From: an archaeon
Lineage (GTDB): Archaea > Nanobdellota > Nanobdellia > Woesearchaeales > GW2011-AR9
DNA: 64,000 nt
Direction of reading: 5' to 3'
Assembly: GCA_018670085.1 (NCBI GenBank)
Contig: JABHRS010000020.1
Coordinates: 1-64,000, forward strand
Below the pieces are notes generated by a model that saw only the letters and a list, made by a program, of their open reading frames with translations, was not told where the DNA came from and searched no databases. Each line of letters opens with the position of its first letter. Position 1 is the first letter of the stretch. The position numbers and the translations under genes are program-made. Positions 26,394 to 35,196 of this stretch are shown here, one piece after another.

Positions 26394-26777
26394 TTACTTC
26401 TTACGCTTCTTTGTAGCTTTCTTCTTAGCTGGTTTTCTCTTAGCTGCTTTTCGCTTTGTAGCCTTTTTCTTAGCAACTTTCTTTTTAGTAGCTTTTCTTT
26501 TAGGAGCCGCTTTTCTTTTTTTGGCAGGAGCTTTTTTTACCTTAACATAACCATGTTTTTTCAGTTTCGCACTAACTTCTTTTTCAATTGCTGAGCGGAT
26601 CCGATCTTGATGCTTTTTGCTAACTGAGATAATATCAGTTGCAAAACTAGTTGCTTCTTTTTTGGTTATCTTTCCTGCTTTGATAAGTGGCTTTAAATGT
26701 TTTTCAACATCAGCTCGCTTCATACCAGCTGCCTTTAATCCTAAACTTGCAAACATTTTTAATTCCCTTAATACCAT
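26394..26777 (-). CDS. phasin-like / histone-H1-like lysine-rich protein
   Basis: 127 aa. Residues 1-80 form a helical region (MKRADVEKHLKPLIKAGKI... KEATSFATDII) like phasin-family or PHA-regulator-like small helical proteins. Residues 83-127 are a KKKATKRKAAKRKP-type tail with alanine/proline-spaced lysines, as in H1 and bacterial HctB/AlgP proteins. Probably a nucleoid-associated protein. AGGTAGGA precedes ATG. Confidence 0.72.
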   Translation of the reverse strand: MVLRELKMFASLGLKAAGMKRADVEKHLKPLIKAGKITKKEATSFATDIISVSKKHQDRIRSAIEKEVSAKLKKHGYVKVKKAPAKKRKAAPKRKATKKKVAKKKATKRKAAKRKPAKKKATKKRKK

Positions 26778-26919
26778 TTTTCCTACCTCTATTCTGTGTG
26801 TTAATAATTATCTGTTGTGTTTATCTGTTATGTTTTTCTATTCCGTTTATCTATTCTGTGTTTTTTTGATGATAATTTAATTGTTATATTTTTCTTCTAT
26901 TCATTTGAGATCTGAGTCT

Positions 26920-28674
26920 TTATTCCCCTCTTTTAAGATCAGTGTTGTCTCTCAAATTTAACAAAATGAGGAATAATAAAACTAATGCTAGCCCTCCAGA
27001 GATGATTGTATAATATGAAAGGTTGTTATACATTGGACCTGTATGAATTAAAATTGAAGCACTGATTAAAAAGCTTGCAAACAAAACAGAATAAATTCCA
27101 AGCTTACTAATTCGCCAGACCACATGTGAAAGATAATGAAAAGTAGTATCTATTTCACCTATTCGAAATTCCAACAACGAAAGTTTACGCTCAAGCCCAC
27201 TAACAGCAGATGGAACACTTGAAAACATTTTTTGAACTTCACGAATTACAATTGCAGTTTTACGAGGTAACTCATTAAGATTCAATGAAGGTGTAAGCAT
27301 TCTTCTAACAAATGGCTTCGCTGACTCCACTATATTGTACTCTGGATCCAACTCACGACATGAACCCTCTAAAGTTAAAAGAGATTTACTGAACAAAACC
27401 ATTTGGGCTGGAAGCGCAATCTGATTTTTTCTTGCAACATCAATCGCCTTATTCAACATCTTGGCAATTGGAATTTGATCCATTGACAAACCATAATATT
27501 CTCCAATTGAATGATAAATCCCAGTTTCTAACTCACGAACATTAGGATTACTTCTAGCAGTGTTTAATTCAATAAGAGCTTTAGCAGTTTTTTCCAAATC
27601 ACCATCAATTAAAGCAATGAATAGATCAGCCATCTCACGTTTTAGTACAGTATCAATATAACCTACAATCCCAAAATCAAGAAAAGCTATTTGCAAACCA
27701 GTATCATGTTTTAGCTTGCTTCGTTTATATGAAGCAGATTTTTGATGAGAAGATTTTTTTGATCTTTTTGAATGATTGGAATGACTTTTTTCTAATACAA
27801 AAATATTTCCTGGGTGCAAATCAGCATGGAAAAAACCATTATCAAAAAGTTGTTGATAAACAGCTGCAGTTAACTTGTCCACAATTTCAGTGTTTAAACT
27901 CTTCTTCCGATCTTGCAAAAGGTGTTGACCTTCGATGTATTCCATAACCAAAATTCGATCACTGGAAATTTCAGGATAAATTTTAGGGATATGAACATGA
28001 GGATCACCTTCAAAATTTTTGGTGAAACGAGCAATGTTCCTCGCTTCATGGTTTAAATCCAATTCTTTTAAAGTATAATTTTGAAATTCATCAATTATTT
28101 TCTCAGGATCCATAAATTCCAGATTGTATCTGGTGCTTAGAAGTTTGGTAAAAGAGTACAAAATAGAAATATCACTTTCAAATTGCTTTTCGATATTTGG
28201 TCTTCTAATTTTTACTGCAACAACTGTTCCGTCTGGTAAAACTGCCTTATGAACTTGGGCAATGCTACCACTTGCGATCGCCTTCTTATCGATTTTTTTG
28301 AAAGTTGAAATTCCATGTGGAAGACATTCACTGATACAAGATTTTACTTCTTCGAACTCCAATGGTTCAACATGTTCTAATAATTTTGCAAAAGCATCTG
28401 AATAACTTGCTCCAACCAAGTCAGGACGAATAGCAAGTATTTGTCCCAGTTTTAGAAACGCACCACCTAACCTTTCGAAAATTTGCCGAACAGTGTCTGG
28501 ATGAGTATGAGGAATGTTAGAAGTTGTTTTAGTATGAATTCTTTGATGCCAAGGAAGATGATATTTTAGAGAGAAAACATCAATTAAATAATGTAACTCC
28601 ATCTCTAAGAAGACCGAAGCTATTTCTTTAAGCCTTAGTGCTCTTCTAACTGATGTCTTTAATCCCATTGCCAT
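26920..28674 (-). CDS. UbiB/ABC1 (AarF) family atypical kinase
   Basis: 584 aa. Family signatures: KLGQILAIRPDLVG (KxGQ motif, about 92-105), AIASGSIAQVH (the alanine-rich nucleotide loop), VKIRRPNIEKQ, FHADLHPGNIF catalytic loop, and AFLDFGIVGY with the metal-binding Asp. Two membrane helices sit at the C-terminus (about 525-575). Bacterial and organellar relatives support isoprenoid-quinone biosynthesis; in an archaeon of this type the role is unknown. A serine/lysine-rich insert at about 300-325 interrupts the catalytic part. Confidence 0.9.
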   Translation of the reverse strand: MAMGLKTSVRRALRLKEIASVFLEMELHYLIDVFSLKYHLPWHQRIHTKTTSNIPHTHPDTVRQIFERLGGAFLKLGQILAIRPDLVGASYSDAFAKLLEHVEPLEFEEVKSCISECLPHGISTFKKIDKKAIASGSIAQVHKAVLPDGTVVAVKIRRPNIEKQFESDISILYSFTKLLSTRYNLEFMDPEKIIDEFQNYTLKELDLNHEARNIARFTKNFEGDPHVHIPKIYPEISSDRILVMEYIEGQHLLQDRKKSLNTEIVDKLTAAVYQQLFDNGFFHADLHPGNIFVLEKSHSNHSKRSKKSSHQKSASYKRSKLKHDTGLQIAFLDFGIVGYIDTVLKREMADLFIALIDGDLEKTAKALIELNTARSNPNVRELETGIYHSIGEYYGLSMDQIPIAKMLNKAIDVARKNQIALPAQMVLFSKSLLTLEGSCRELDPEYNIVESAKPFVRRMLTPSLNLNELPRKTAIVIREVQKMFSSVPSAVSGLERKLSLLEFRIGEIDTTFHYLSHVVWRISKLGIYSVLFASFLISASILIHTGPMYNNLSYYTIISGGLALVLLFLILLNLRDNTDLKRGE

Positions 28675-28797
28675 ACCTTTTTTGATAATAAAATGAGCTG
28701 ATTGAGGTATTTAATAGTTGTGGTGAGAGTAGTTCAAAAATTGAGCGAAAAAGAGCAAAAGTAATTTAAAGAGAAGCTTGATTTGTAAGAGTATTGT

Positions 28798-28904
28798 GGG
28801 CCTGTGGCTTAGCCTGGATATAGCGGCCGGCTTCGGATTAGTGGATTGTAAGATCTATTAAGTAAGCAACCGGCAGGTCAGGGGTTCGAATCCTCTCAGG
28901 CTCA
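28798..28904 (+). tRNA. tRNA-Arg(TCG) with one intron
   Basis: Exon 1 28798-28836, intron 28837-28868 (32 nt, canonical 37/38), exon 2 28869-28904. Mature form: acceptor GGGCCTG/CAGGCTC (one G-T pair), anticodon stem GCCGG/CCGGC around CTTCGGA, T stem AGGGG/CCTCT, discriminator A. Inside the intron TAGTGGAT pairs with ATCTATTA, and the exon bases CTT can pair with AAG near the 3' junction, as in a bulge-helix-bulge. A TTTAAAGAG box lies about 29 bp upstream. Confidence 0.88.
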
Positions 28905-29084
28905 CTCTTTTCTTTTTCTTATATGGTTTTTTTTCGGATTCGAACGTGCTCAAAAATAGAACATTTTTGGCACGTAGAAATCAAAATGCCACATTTTTGA
29001 TTTCTTGTGCAAGAAAGCCATGCTTTCTTTGCATCCACTCACTACACTCATTGGAAATTCTCTCAGGCTCACTCTTTTCTTTTT
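28893..29084 (+). repeat. 25-bp direct repeat of the tRNA-Arg 3' end
   Basis: Positions 28893-28917 (the end of the tRNA and its T-rich tail) recur exactly at 29060-29084, 167 bp on. Between them lies the triple-hairpin element and a GGATTCGAAC word that is the reverse complement of the T-loop. This is the layout left by integration at a tRNA 3' end (att-like), though no integrase is here. Confidence 0.6.
28945..29032 (+). repeat. triple-hairpin element, copy T1
   Basis: Three successive hairpins: CGTGC-t-CAAAAAT / ATTTTTG-GCACG (28945-28974), AGAAATCAAAA/TTTTGATTTCT (28976-29005) and GCAAGAAAGC/GCTTTCTTTGC (29009-29032). The order and the words CTCAAAAAT..GAaCATTTTTGG and TAGAAAT recur at 45018-45067 and 50701-50801 (both reverse strand). 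It may be an RNA or a small non-coding mobile element. Confidence 0.55.
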
Positions 29085-29100
29085 TCCATAGAAATATTAA

Positions 29101-29235
29101 TCACATCTCTCTAATCAACTTCTTAGCCCTATGGTATGCATTTTCATACTCAGCATAAATTGCAGCGGCCTGACTCACAGAAGCATCTTCAGATGATAGT
29201 ACCCTTTCTTGTTGTTTTCTTCTTTTTCTTTCCAT
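29101..29235 (-). CDS. small basic/helical protein, 44 aa
   Basis: 44 codons from ATG 29235 behind GGTGGTAGAG. The protein starts MERKRRKQQERVLSSEDAS and continues as one amphipathic helix rich in A, Y and E. It begins 10 bp after the stop of the membrane protein gene upstream, so the two are cotranscribed. No known family. Confidence 0.55.
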   Translation of the reverse strand: MERKRRKQQERVLSSEDASVSQAAAIYAEYENAYHRAKKLIREM

Positions 29236-29245
29236 CTCTACCACC

Positions 29246-29533
29246 TTATTTAGATAAATCATCCAAATACTTTAATCTTTTGATTTCTTTTTCTAACCCC
29301 ATAGCATATTCACTTAGTCTTTTAGTCTCGTTGTGCATAACCCCAAAACCATGCTCAAACTCCCTCTTCTGTTTATCCACCAAGACCTCATATCCAATGT
29401 AATAAATCATTGGAAGCAAAATAACTTCAATACTAAAACATAAAGTGGCGTATTTTGGAAATAGGCTTGTTAAAAAAATGAAAATGACAGCGATAACTGT
29501 TGCCCAGATACCTACCCAGTATTTAGTATACAT
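29246..29533 (-). CDS. small membrane protein with coiled-coil tail
   Basis: 95 aa. Two membrane helices (about 5-25 and 30-50) and a charged helix from about 52 to the end with heptad-like L/M spacing. No recognised family. Followed directly by the 44-aa gene behind a GGTGG site, forming a two-gene operon upstream of and divergent from srp54. Confidence 0.55.
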   Translation of the reverse strand: MYTKYWVGIWATVIAVIFIFLTSLFPKYATLCFSIEVILLPMIYYIGYEVLVDKQKREFEHGFGVMHNETKRLSEYAMGLEKEIKRLKYLDDLSK

Positions 29534-29666
29534 CCATATTGATTAGAAGAAATAGTTTAAAATTGTTGTCCGTAGTTGGCCAGTGGCCAGTGAGAAAAAA
29601 AGCACCCTTGCATGGTCATTGGCCCACAAGCTTTTTTAAATAGAAGTTGTTTTGTAAAAATGTAAT

Positions 29667-31016
29667 ATGGTACTTGATAAACTAGGAGATAGCCTACGTG
29701 CAACCCTTGCAAAAATCACAGGTGTTGGTAGAGTTGATGAAAAACTAGTTAACGAACTGGTTAAAGATATCCAGCGGGCGCTTCTACAAAGCGATACAAA
29801 TGTGACATTAGTCTTTGGTCTTGGAAAAAAAATCAAAGAGAGAGCAAAAACACCAGCACCAGCTGGTATCACCCAAAAAGAGTTTCTAATTAATATTGTC
29901 TACGAAGAATTAACCGAATTCTTAGGAAAAGAAGTTCGTGAAATTTCAATTGATAAAAAACCACTGAAGATAATGCTAGTTGGATTATTTGGATCAGGAA
30001 AAACTACCACTTGTGGAAAACTTGCAAAATACTACAAAAAACGTGGATTAAAAGTTGCAGTAATTCAAACAGATACATGGAGACCTGCAGCATTTGAACA
30101 ATTACAGCAATTAGCAAAAGATATCGGAGTAGATTTCTTTGGTGAAAAATCCGAGAAAGATCCAGCTGTAATTTACCACAAGTATGAAGCTGAGCTTTTG
30201 AAATATGATTTAGTGATAGTTGACACTGCTGGACGTGATGCACTTTCTGATGAGCTTGTTTCGGAGTTGACTGGAATCCATAATTTAGTTAATGCAGATG
30301 AAAAATTATTAATCATCTCAGCTGACATTGGACAAGCTGCACAAAAACAAGCACAGATGTTTCACGACACCTGTGGTGTAACTGGAGTTGTTGTTACCAA
30401 ACTTGAAGGAACTGCTAAAGGTGGAGGTGCACTATCAGCTTGCGCTGTAACAGGAGCTCCGATTATGTTTATTGGAGTTGGTGAAAAAAGTGATGACTTA
30501 GAAGTGTTCTATCCAAAACGATTTGTTGGACGTTTGCTTGGAATGGGAGATATTGAAACGTTACTGGAAAAAGCGAAGGAAGCTTTTAATCAAGAAGACG
30601 CTGCTGATATGACTAATCGCTTTATGAGTGGCGAATTTAATTTAAACGATTTGTATGAACAAATGGCTTCTATGAAAAAAATGGGATCACTTGGTAAGTT
30701 AATGGAGATGATCCCAGGAATGAGCTCACTTAAGATGCCAAAGGAATTAATTGATGTTCAAGAAGGAAAATTAAAAATTTGGAAATATGCAATGGATTCA
30801 ATGACTGCTAATGAGAAAGAAAATCCAGATACAATTAATTCCTCTAGAATTGATCGAGTAGCTAATGGTTCAGGTGTTTCTGTTCGAGAAGTTCGAGGTT
30901 TACTTAAGCAATTTCGTCAGAGTAAGAAGATGATGAAGATGTTTAAAGGAGAGAAAGATCCTGCTGCTATGATGAAGAAGTTTAAGGGGAAGTTGCCTAA
31001 GGGACTGGGTATGTGA
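29667..31016 (+). CDS. srp54: signal recognition particle protein SRP54
   Basis: 449 aa, full length. N domain (1-85), G domain with [10 protein letters not shown] (P-loop), [16 protein letters not shown] and [12 protein letters not shown], then the methionine-rich M domain (about 305-449) with MIPGM and the RNA-binding helix-turn-helix ([15 protein letters not shown]). Binds SRP RNA and signal peptides of nascent membrane and secreted proteins. TTTTTTAAATAG lies about 29 bp before ATG, so the transcript is nearly leaderless. Confidence 0.97.
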   Translation: MVLDKLGDSLRATLAKITGVGRVDEKLVNELVKDIQRALLQSDTNVTLVFGLGKKIKERAKTPAPAGITQKEFLINIVYEELTEFLGKEVREISIDKKPLKIMLVGLFGSGKTTTCGKLAKYYKKRGLKVAVIQTDTWRPAAFEQLQQLAKDIGVDFFGEKSEKDPAVIYHKYEAELLKYDLVIVDTAGRDALSDELVSELTGIHNLVNADEKLLIISADIGQAAQKQAQMFHDTCGVTGVVVTKLEGTAKGGGALSACAVTGAPIMFIGVGEKSDDLEVFYPKRFVGRLLGMGDIETLLEKAKEAFNQEDAADMTNRFMSGEFNLNDLYEQMASMKKMGSLGKLMEMIPGMSSLKMPKELIDVQEGKLKIWKYAMDSMTANEKENPDTINSSRIDRVANGSGVSVREVRGLLKQFRQSKKMMKMFKGEKDPAAMMKKFKGKLPKGLGM

Positions 31017-31098
31017 GATATTTTTGACTAAATTTTTTATATTGTTCTGAGGTTTTTTTTTCAATAGTTATAAAAAGAATAAAATTTTCTTTATTTTG

Positions 31099-32232
31099 AT
31101 GGGTACGTTAGATTTAATTGAAGATAATATCATGAAACTGATAGCTTTAAGGAAAGATGTATTAGTAAAACTTGCTGGACAACATGTTCTTTTAAGATCA
31201 TTACCCACTATGGTCAAAGATAAAAGAGTTTTGGCTTCTGAAAGAAAAGGGAATAAATTTGAAACTTTTAGAAAAAGAACTCCGAGAGCAGTTAGAAGAG
31301 CAGTTAGGTTAGAAAAAAAAGAAGATAGAACTGTTGGTTTAATAATCGAAGCAATTGACAAAATAACACCATTAATTACAGAACCTTTCTTTACACAACT
31401 AGGTGAGATTAGAACAAACATGTTGATCTATAAAAACCATATGATCAATGAATTATCAAAAAGAGGGAACTTGGATCAATTATTAACTAGTCACCCAACA
31501 CTACATGGTGTTGAAGAATTAATAGCAGAAAAAATAGACCAAGTATTAAAAAATGTGATTAACCCATACATCGAAGTTCTAAGACATCTTGATGCATTTT
31601 GTAACCAAAAAAATGCAATTAGAGAAGCTAAGAGACAGTTAATCACATTGACTATCCCTATGGCAGCATTCCTAGTAAACAATGGAATTCATCCAAATGC
31701 AATAATTGCAGACAGTAGTACGATGTTTCAAGTGATGGGAGAGAAAAGAGACCATAAAAAAGAATTAGTATATATGACCACGCCAAATAATGCAAGAAAA
31801 TATTTTCCATCTCAAGTAACACGAGAAACTGCAAAAGGTGCGAGGTATGTTGATGGTGCAAAAACCATTAGTACGTTAAGATATTTTGGATTTGTTGAAG
31901 AAAATGTAAAACCCACACCAGCTGAGAGAGATTTTATAATTAGATTTTGGAAAACTACTGGAAAATATCAAAGAAGCACCTCAGGAGAAAGAAGTGATTT
32001 CTTAAGTAAAAAGGCAGCAGACCTTGCAATACTCGTTTTAGCTTGGAGATTAGCATCAAATAATCAAGTAGTGGCAATCCTTACAAACGATGGAGATATT
32101 ATTCAAACAATTAATAAGATCAAAAGTGCAAGGAATAGAAATAATAACCAACGAATAATTGCCCGCAGGATTAAATGTGCAACCTTTGGACGGAATCCAG
32201 ACCTCAGGCCAAGAGAGTTAAGAGTTGCATAA
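31099..32232 (+). CDS. PIN/NYN-like predicted nuclease
   Basis: 377 aa. The first 150 residues are basic and helical. From about 205, AIIADSSTMFQVMGEK is followed by GARYVDGAKTISTLRYFG, and SDFLSKKAADLAILVLAWRL continues to AILTNDGDIIQTI (about 325-337). This spacing of acidic residues (D...D...NDGD) matches PIN/NYN-type RNases. ATG 31099 is 26 bp after TTATAAAAAG; a TTG three bases earlier is less likely. Single gene. Confidence 0.6.
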   Translation: MGTLDLIEDNIMKLIALRKDVLVKLAGQHVLLRSLPTMVKDKRVLASERKGNKFETFRKRTPRAVRRAVRLEKKEDRTVGLIIEAIDKITPLITEPFFTQLGEIRTNMLIYKNHMINELSKRGNLDQLLTSHPTLHGVEELIAEKIDQVLKNVINPYIEVLRHLDAFCNQKNAIREAKRQLITLTIPMAAFLVNNGIHPNAIIADSSTMFQVMGEKRDHKKELVYMTTPNNARKYFPSQVTRETAKGARYVDGAKTISTLRYFGFVEENVKPTPAERDFIIRFWKTTGKYQRSTSGERSDFLSKKAADLAILVLAWRLASNNQVVAILTNDGDIIQTINKIKSARNRNNNQRIIARRIKCATFGRNPDLRPRELRVA

Positions 32233-32238
32233 GAAAGA

Positions 32239-32703
32239 TTATTTTTTTAAATTGGAAATTTGTTCTAAAACATCATTACCACCAGATGAAAGAAATTGAA
32301 GTTTATCGATTACATCATATTCTGTCTGTTGGATTGCATCAACATTAAAATTTAGGCATAAAGAAACTTCATATAAACTTGGCCTGACTAGTTTATTGTT
32401 AGAAACAGCCATAAACTGTTGATGACCAGTTTCTTGATACATTTTTGAAAAGATGTCCCTTGGATCGCCAATCAAACGAACAATTGGAATCTCATATAAG
32501 GGGCCTTGATTATCAAGAACTGCAACATCATCTGAAACAGCATATGCTAAATCAAAAACATGATTAGATAATGGATCAACAAAAGCATCCCGTTTGACTT
32601 GAAGTGCGTTAGCAGAAGGAAATTTAGAGATTAAATCATCAAAAACACTAATTCTTCTAAAAATATAACGAACAGCGTCTTCTGGAACTAGGTTTGGAAT
32701 CAT
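32239..32703 (-). CDS. hypothetical protein, 154 aa
   Basis: Not recognised. Mixed alpha/beta, no membrane segment, no cysteine pattern; the single Cys is in VSLCLNF. It converges with the PIN/NYN gene, with a six-base gap between stop codons. TTTATAAATAG lies 27 bp before ATG, so it is probably expressed leaderless. Confidence 0.6.
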   Translation of the reverse strand: MIPNLVPEDAVRYIFRRISVFDDLISKFPSANALQVKRDAFVDPLSNHVFDLAYAVSDDVAVLDNQGPLYEIPIVRLIGDPRDIFSKMYQETGHQQFMAVSNNKLVRPSLYEVSLCLNFNVDAIQQTEYDVIDKLQFLSSGGNDVLEQISNLKK

Positions 32704-32780
32704 TAGTTTGACTAGAAAGAAAGCTATTTATAAAGTTATCTCTGGAAAGTAGTCACAATAACGAGTTTTTGCTACACAAT

Positions 32781-32912
32781 TCAAGCTTCTACGCCTTTCT
32801 CGCTCCGATACCCACAAGCCTTACAATAGCTAACCTTATACATACCGTCTGAGAATTTATGTTGACCCTCATGGAGTCGTTTCTTACAGTCGGGACACTG
32901 TTTGCGTTCCAT
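32781..32912 (-). CDS. small zinc-ribbon protein, 43 aa
   Basis: 43 codons. KQCPDCKKRLHEGQH and SYCKACGYRSEKG hold the two CxxC pairs of a classic zinc ribbon. Its ATG lies inside the 3' end of the metallophosphoesterase gene (29-bp overlap), with an AGAAG-type site upstream. Compare the 41-aa protein at 23203-23328. Confidence 0.72.
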   Translation of the reverse strand: MERKQCPDCKKRLHEGQHKFSDGMYKVSYCKACGYRSEKGVEA

Positions 32913-33513
32913 CTTCTTTTACCTCAATTAAAGTTCCAGTTTTTCCAACATTTAGAACTCTTGTATTACCAATTTTTTCTTCCATACCATGAGTTTCATG
33001 AATATGACCACAGATGTGAATTTGTGGTTGAAATAACTCCACTGCCTTACGAACACCACTTGACCCTGGAAACATTCCAAGACCCAAGATTGAATCACTT
33101 GGCTGAACATGTGAAACCATAATTTTGTGTTTCACGTCTTTAACTTGCTCATGAGCTTGTTTTAAAGTATCAAAGAATTCCTCTTCTGAAAGTTGATGGA
33201 TCCCAACATCAGCATAACCACAACCAAAGATCCCAACATCTCCTTTTTGAATTACATAACCGTGAAGACTAGTTGCATCGTATTTTTTATTTAGAAAATT
33301 AGTTGTTGCTAAACCCTCATGATTACCTGGCAGAATCGCAACTTCTAAACCTTGAGCTTTAAGTGGACCAACTAATCCCTCAATATTACCGCTATCGTCA
33401 GCTAAGTCCCCTGCTAAAATAACTAAGTCAACATTTGCAGCCTTACCTTTAATTGCCATAGACTCCATAAAACGCTTGTCTCCATGGATGTCACTTAAGG
33501 CTAGAATCTTCAT
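32884..33513 (-). CDS. calcineurin-like metallophosphoesterase
   Basis: 209 aa. All five metal/phosphate motifs: DIHGD (8-12), LAGDLADD, LPGNHEG, VSHVQPSD and GHIHETHG. Such proteins (YfcE/MJ0936-like) hydrolyse phosphodiesters; the physiological substrate is not known. A second paralogue lies at 51685-52281. GATTTATAAAACC is 26 bp upstream of ATG. Confidence 0.92.
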   Translation of the reverse strand: MKILALSDIHGDKRFMESMAIKGKAANVDLVILAGDLADDSGNIEGLVGPLKAQGLEVAILPGNHEGLATTNFLNKKYDATSLHGYVIQKGDVGIFGCGYADVGIHQLSEEEFFDTLKQAHEQVKDVKHKIMVSHVQPSDSILGLGMFPGSSGVRKAVELFQPQIHICGHIHETHGMEEKIGNTRVLNVGKTGTLIEVKEDGTQTVSRL

Positions 33514-33577
33514 AGTATTTTTAGAGTATATGGTTTTATAAATCTTTTGGTTGATTACTTTTAAGTAGTGAATTTCA

Positions 33578-33916
33578 CTAGAACCCTTCCTGTCCGAGCT
33601 GTTTCATTATTTTTTTAACTTCATTAATGACTTTTTGTTGATCTTTCTTATCAGACATTCTAACAAATTTAATTAACAAATCAGTTAAACTGTCAACCGA
33701 GTGAAATTTTACCTTAAATCCGTCTGTGACAAAATAAAAACGAAATTTTTTGTATTTCAATTCCTTCACAACAAGCTTGCCAATATGAGCTAATTCTTTC
33801 CCCTTTTTTGGATTATCCTCTAATGAAAGCAATAATTTTAGAATCTTGATGGACTCTTTCTTGAAGATTTTTTGAATCTTATCCTCAAGTTTTTTCAGAA
33901 TAATTACTCGCGCCAT
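33578..33916 (-). CDS. RelE/ParE-type toxin-like protein
   Basis: 112 aa, lysine-rich. VVKELKYKKFRFYFVTDGFKVKFH is the beta-sheet core of RelE-family mRNA interferases, and the N-terminal helices match too. It overlaps the upstream antitoxin gene by 13 bp, the standard antitoxin-first order. Cuts mRNA at the ribosome if like its relatives. Confidence 0.75.
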   Translation of the reverse strand: MARVIILKKLEDKIQKIFKKESIKILKLLLSLEDNPKKGKELAHIGKLVVKELKYKKFRFYFVTDGFKVKFHSVDSLTDLLIKFVRMSDKKDQQKVINEVKKIMKQLGQEGF

Positions 33917-34107
33917 CTCTTTTGAGCCCTATAAAGTGCATCCCTTACAGAAACAGAGTCTGATTCATCCAATAATAACTCTTGAAGCTGCCTTTCCTTT
34001 GCTATGGCAAGAACTCGTTTCAATATGTCGTTGTAACTTTCTCCTTTGCTACCAAAAGATTTGAGCTCTTCACGGATATCTGTTGAAATTGCAATTGTAG
34101 TCGTCAT
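33904..34107 (-). CDS. antitoxin of the RelE-type pair
   Basis: 67 aa. TTIAISTDIREELKSFGSKGESYNDILKRVL is the ribbon-helix-helix-like N-terminal half of archaeal VapB/RelB antitoxins (DUF7557-like); the C-terminal half, rich in L and E, would wrap the toxin. First gene of the operon; an AT-rich region with TATAAT-like words precedes it. Confidence 0.78.
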   Translation of the reverse strand: MTTTIAISTDIREELKSFGSKGESYNDILKRVLAIAKERQLQELLLDESDSVSVRDALYRAQKRWRE

Positions 34108-34188
34108 GTTATAATCATTATATTGTTTATATTATTTATATCTTTCTGTAAGATCAAGTAGATCCTAAAGTAGAAGGTTGAAGAAAGA

Positions 34189-34258
34189 GACAATTATTTG
34201 CCCGTTTAGTTAATTAACGCCAATTTTTCTGATTTAATTAATTTCTGTTGCAAATGTC
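34189..34258 (+). other. candidate structured segment
   Basis: GACA/TGTC and TTTGC/GCAAA can close a stem around TTAATTAA/TTAATTAA with a CGCC-containing loop, and GGTC..GGACC follows at 34261-34275. The look is similar to the three-copy element but the core words are missing. It lies upstream of the amidotransferase promoter (TTTAAATAG at 34302-34310). Weakly supported. Confidence 0.2.
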
Positions 34259-34400
34259 GAGGTCAAAAATGGACCAATGAGGAAATTTTGGCTCCAGAAC
34301 ATTTAAATAGAGAAACATAATATTTAGTTGTGTAAATATACATTTTTGTATACTGGCAGTTTAAAATTCTGCTAAAGTGTTCAAAAAAGAGGAATCTATT

Positions 34401-35192
34401 ATGTGTCGGATGGTTGTAGCTGCTGGGAATATTGATATCAAAAAGGTGTTTGCGTCAGCAATTGCGATGGCCAAAGACAACAATTCTATTCATGAATTTA
34501 ATGAAGCAAATGGACCTGGATCATGGATTCACAATGATGGTTGGGGAATTGCCTGGCTTAAAGATGATAAATGGCACCAATTCAAATCAACAACTCCAAT
34601 TTTTAGTGATCCTCAAATTGCAAGTTTTCATAGTTTAGATGCTGAATTTGTAATGTTACATATTCGAAAAAGAATGGGATCAGAAACTGCAATTGAAAAT
34701 ACCCACCCATTCCATATAGATAGACATGATGTTGGTAGTTTTATGTTTTGTCACAATGGTTATGCAGGTGAAGAGTTTTCATATTGTGATTCTTTTAAAA
34801 CAAAAGGTAAAACTGATTCTGAAAGATTGTTTTATTCAATTTTAACTGAGATGAAAGAACATGATTTACGATGTGCTGTACCAAATGTTTTGAATGAAAT
34901 TGAAACTAAAACTGGAACCAATATTATCTTATCAAATAAAGATAAATCATTTATTGCTTTGAAAGAAAATAATTATCCTAATTACTATACGATGACCGTT
35001 GCACGTTCAGAGGATTGCGTGATGATTTTAAGTGAGAAAGTTGACAGTGTTTTAGAAGGGTTTACTTTTGAGAGTTTAAGTGCAGCTGCAATGGTAAGTC
35101 TAGATCACAGGACACTTGAAGTTAATAGGATTGAGTATAAGCAGTGTGTTGATGTTAAGGATCAAGTAGAACAAGTAATTGCTAAGAATTAA
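34401..35192 (+). CDS. class II glutamine amidotransferase (YafJ-like)
   Basis: 263 aa. Starts MCRMVVAAGN: Cys2 becomes the N-terminal nucleophile after Met removal, so ATG 34401 is right and the longer frame from GTG 34377 is not. HNDDGWGIAW and the ENTHPFHIDRHDVGSFMFCHNG block are typical of GATase_4 proteins. It would release ammonia from glutamine; no synthase domain is attached. AGAGG precedes the start. A leader of about 65 nt from TTTAAATAG. Confidence 0.87.
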   Translation: MCRMVVAAGNIDIKKVFASAIAMAKDNNSIHEFNEANGPGSWIHNDGWGIAWLKDDKWHQFKSTTPIFSDPQIASFHSLDAEFVMLHIRKRMGSETAIENTHPFHIDRHDVGSFMFCHNGYAGEEFSYCDSFKTKGKTDSERLFYSILTEMKEHDLRCAVPNVLNEIETKTGTNIILSNKDKSFIALKENNYPNYYTMTVARSEDCVMILSEKVDSVLEGFTFESLSAAAMVSLDHRTLEVNRIEYKQCVDVKDQVEQVIAKN

Positions 35193-35196
35193 TTTT

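Noticed and set aside
26258-26476. Frame opposite/inside the lysine-rich gene tail
   Set aside because: Low-complexity shadow of the A/G-rich tail of the H1-like gene.
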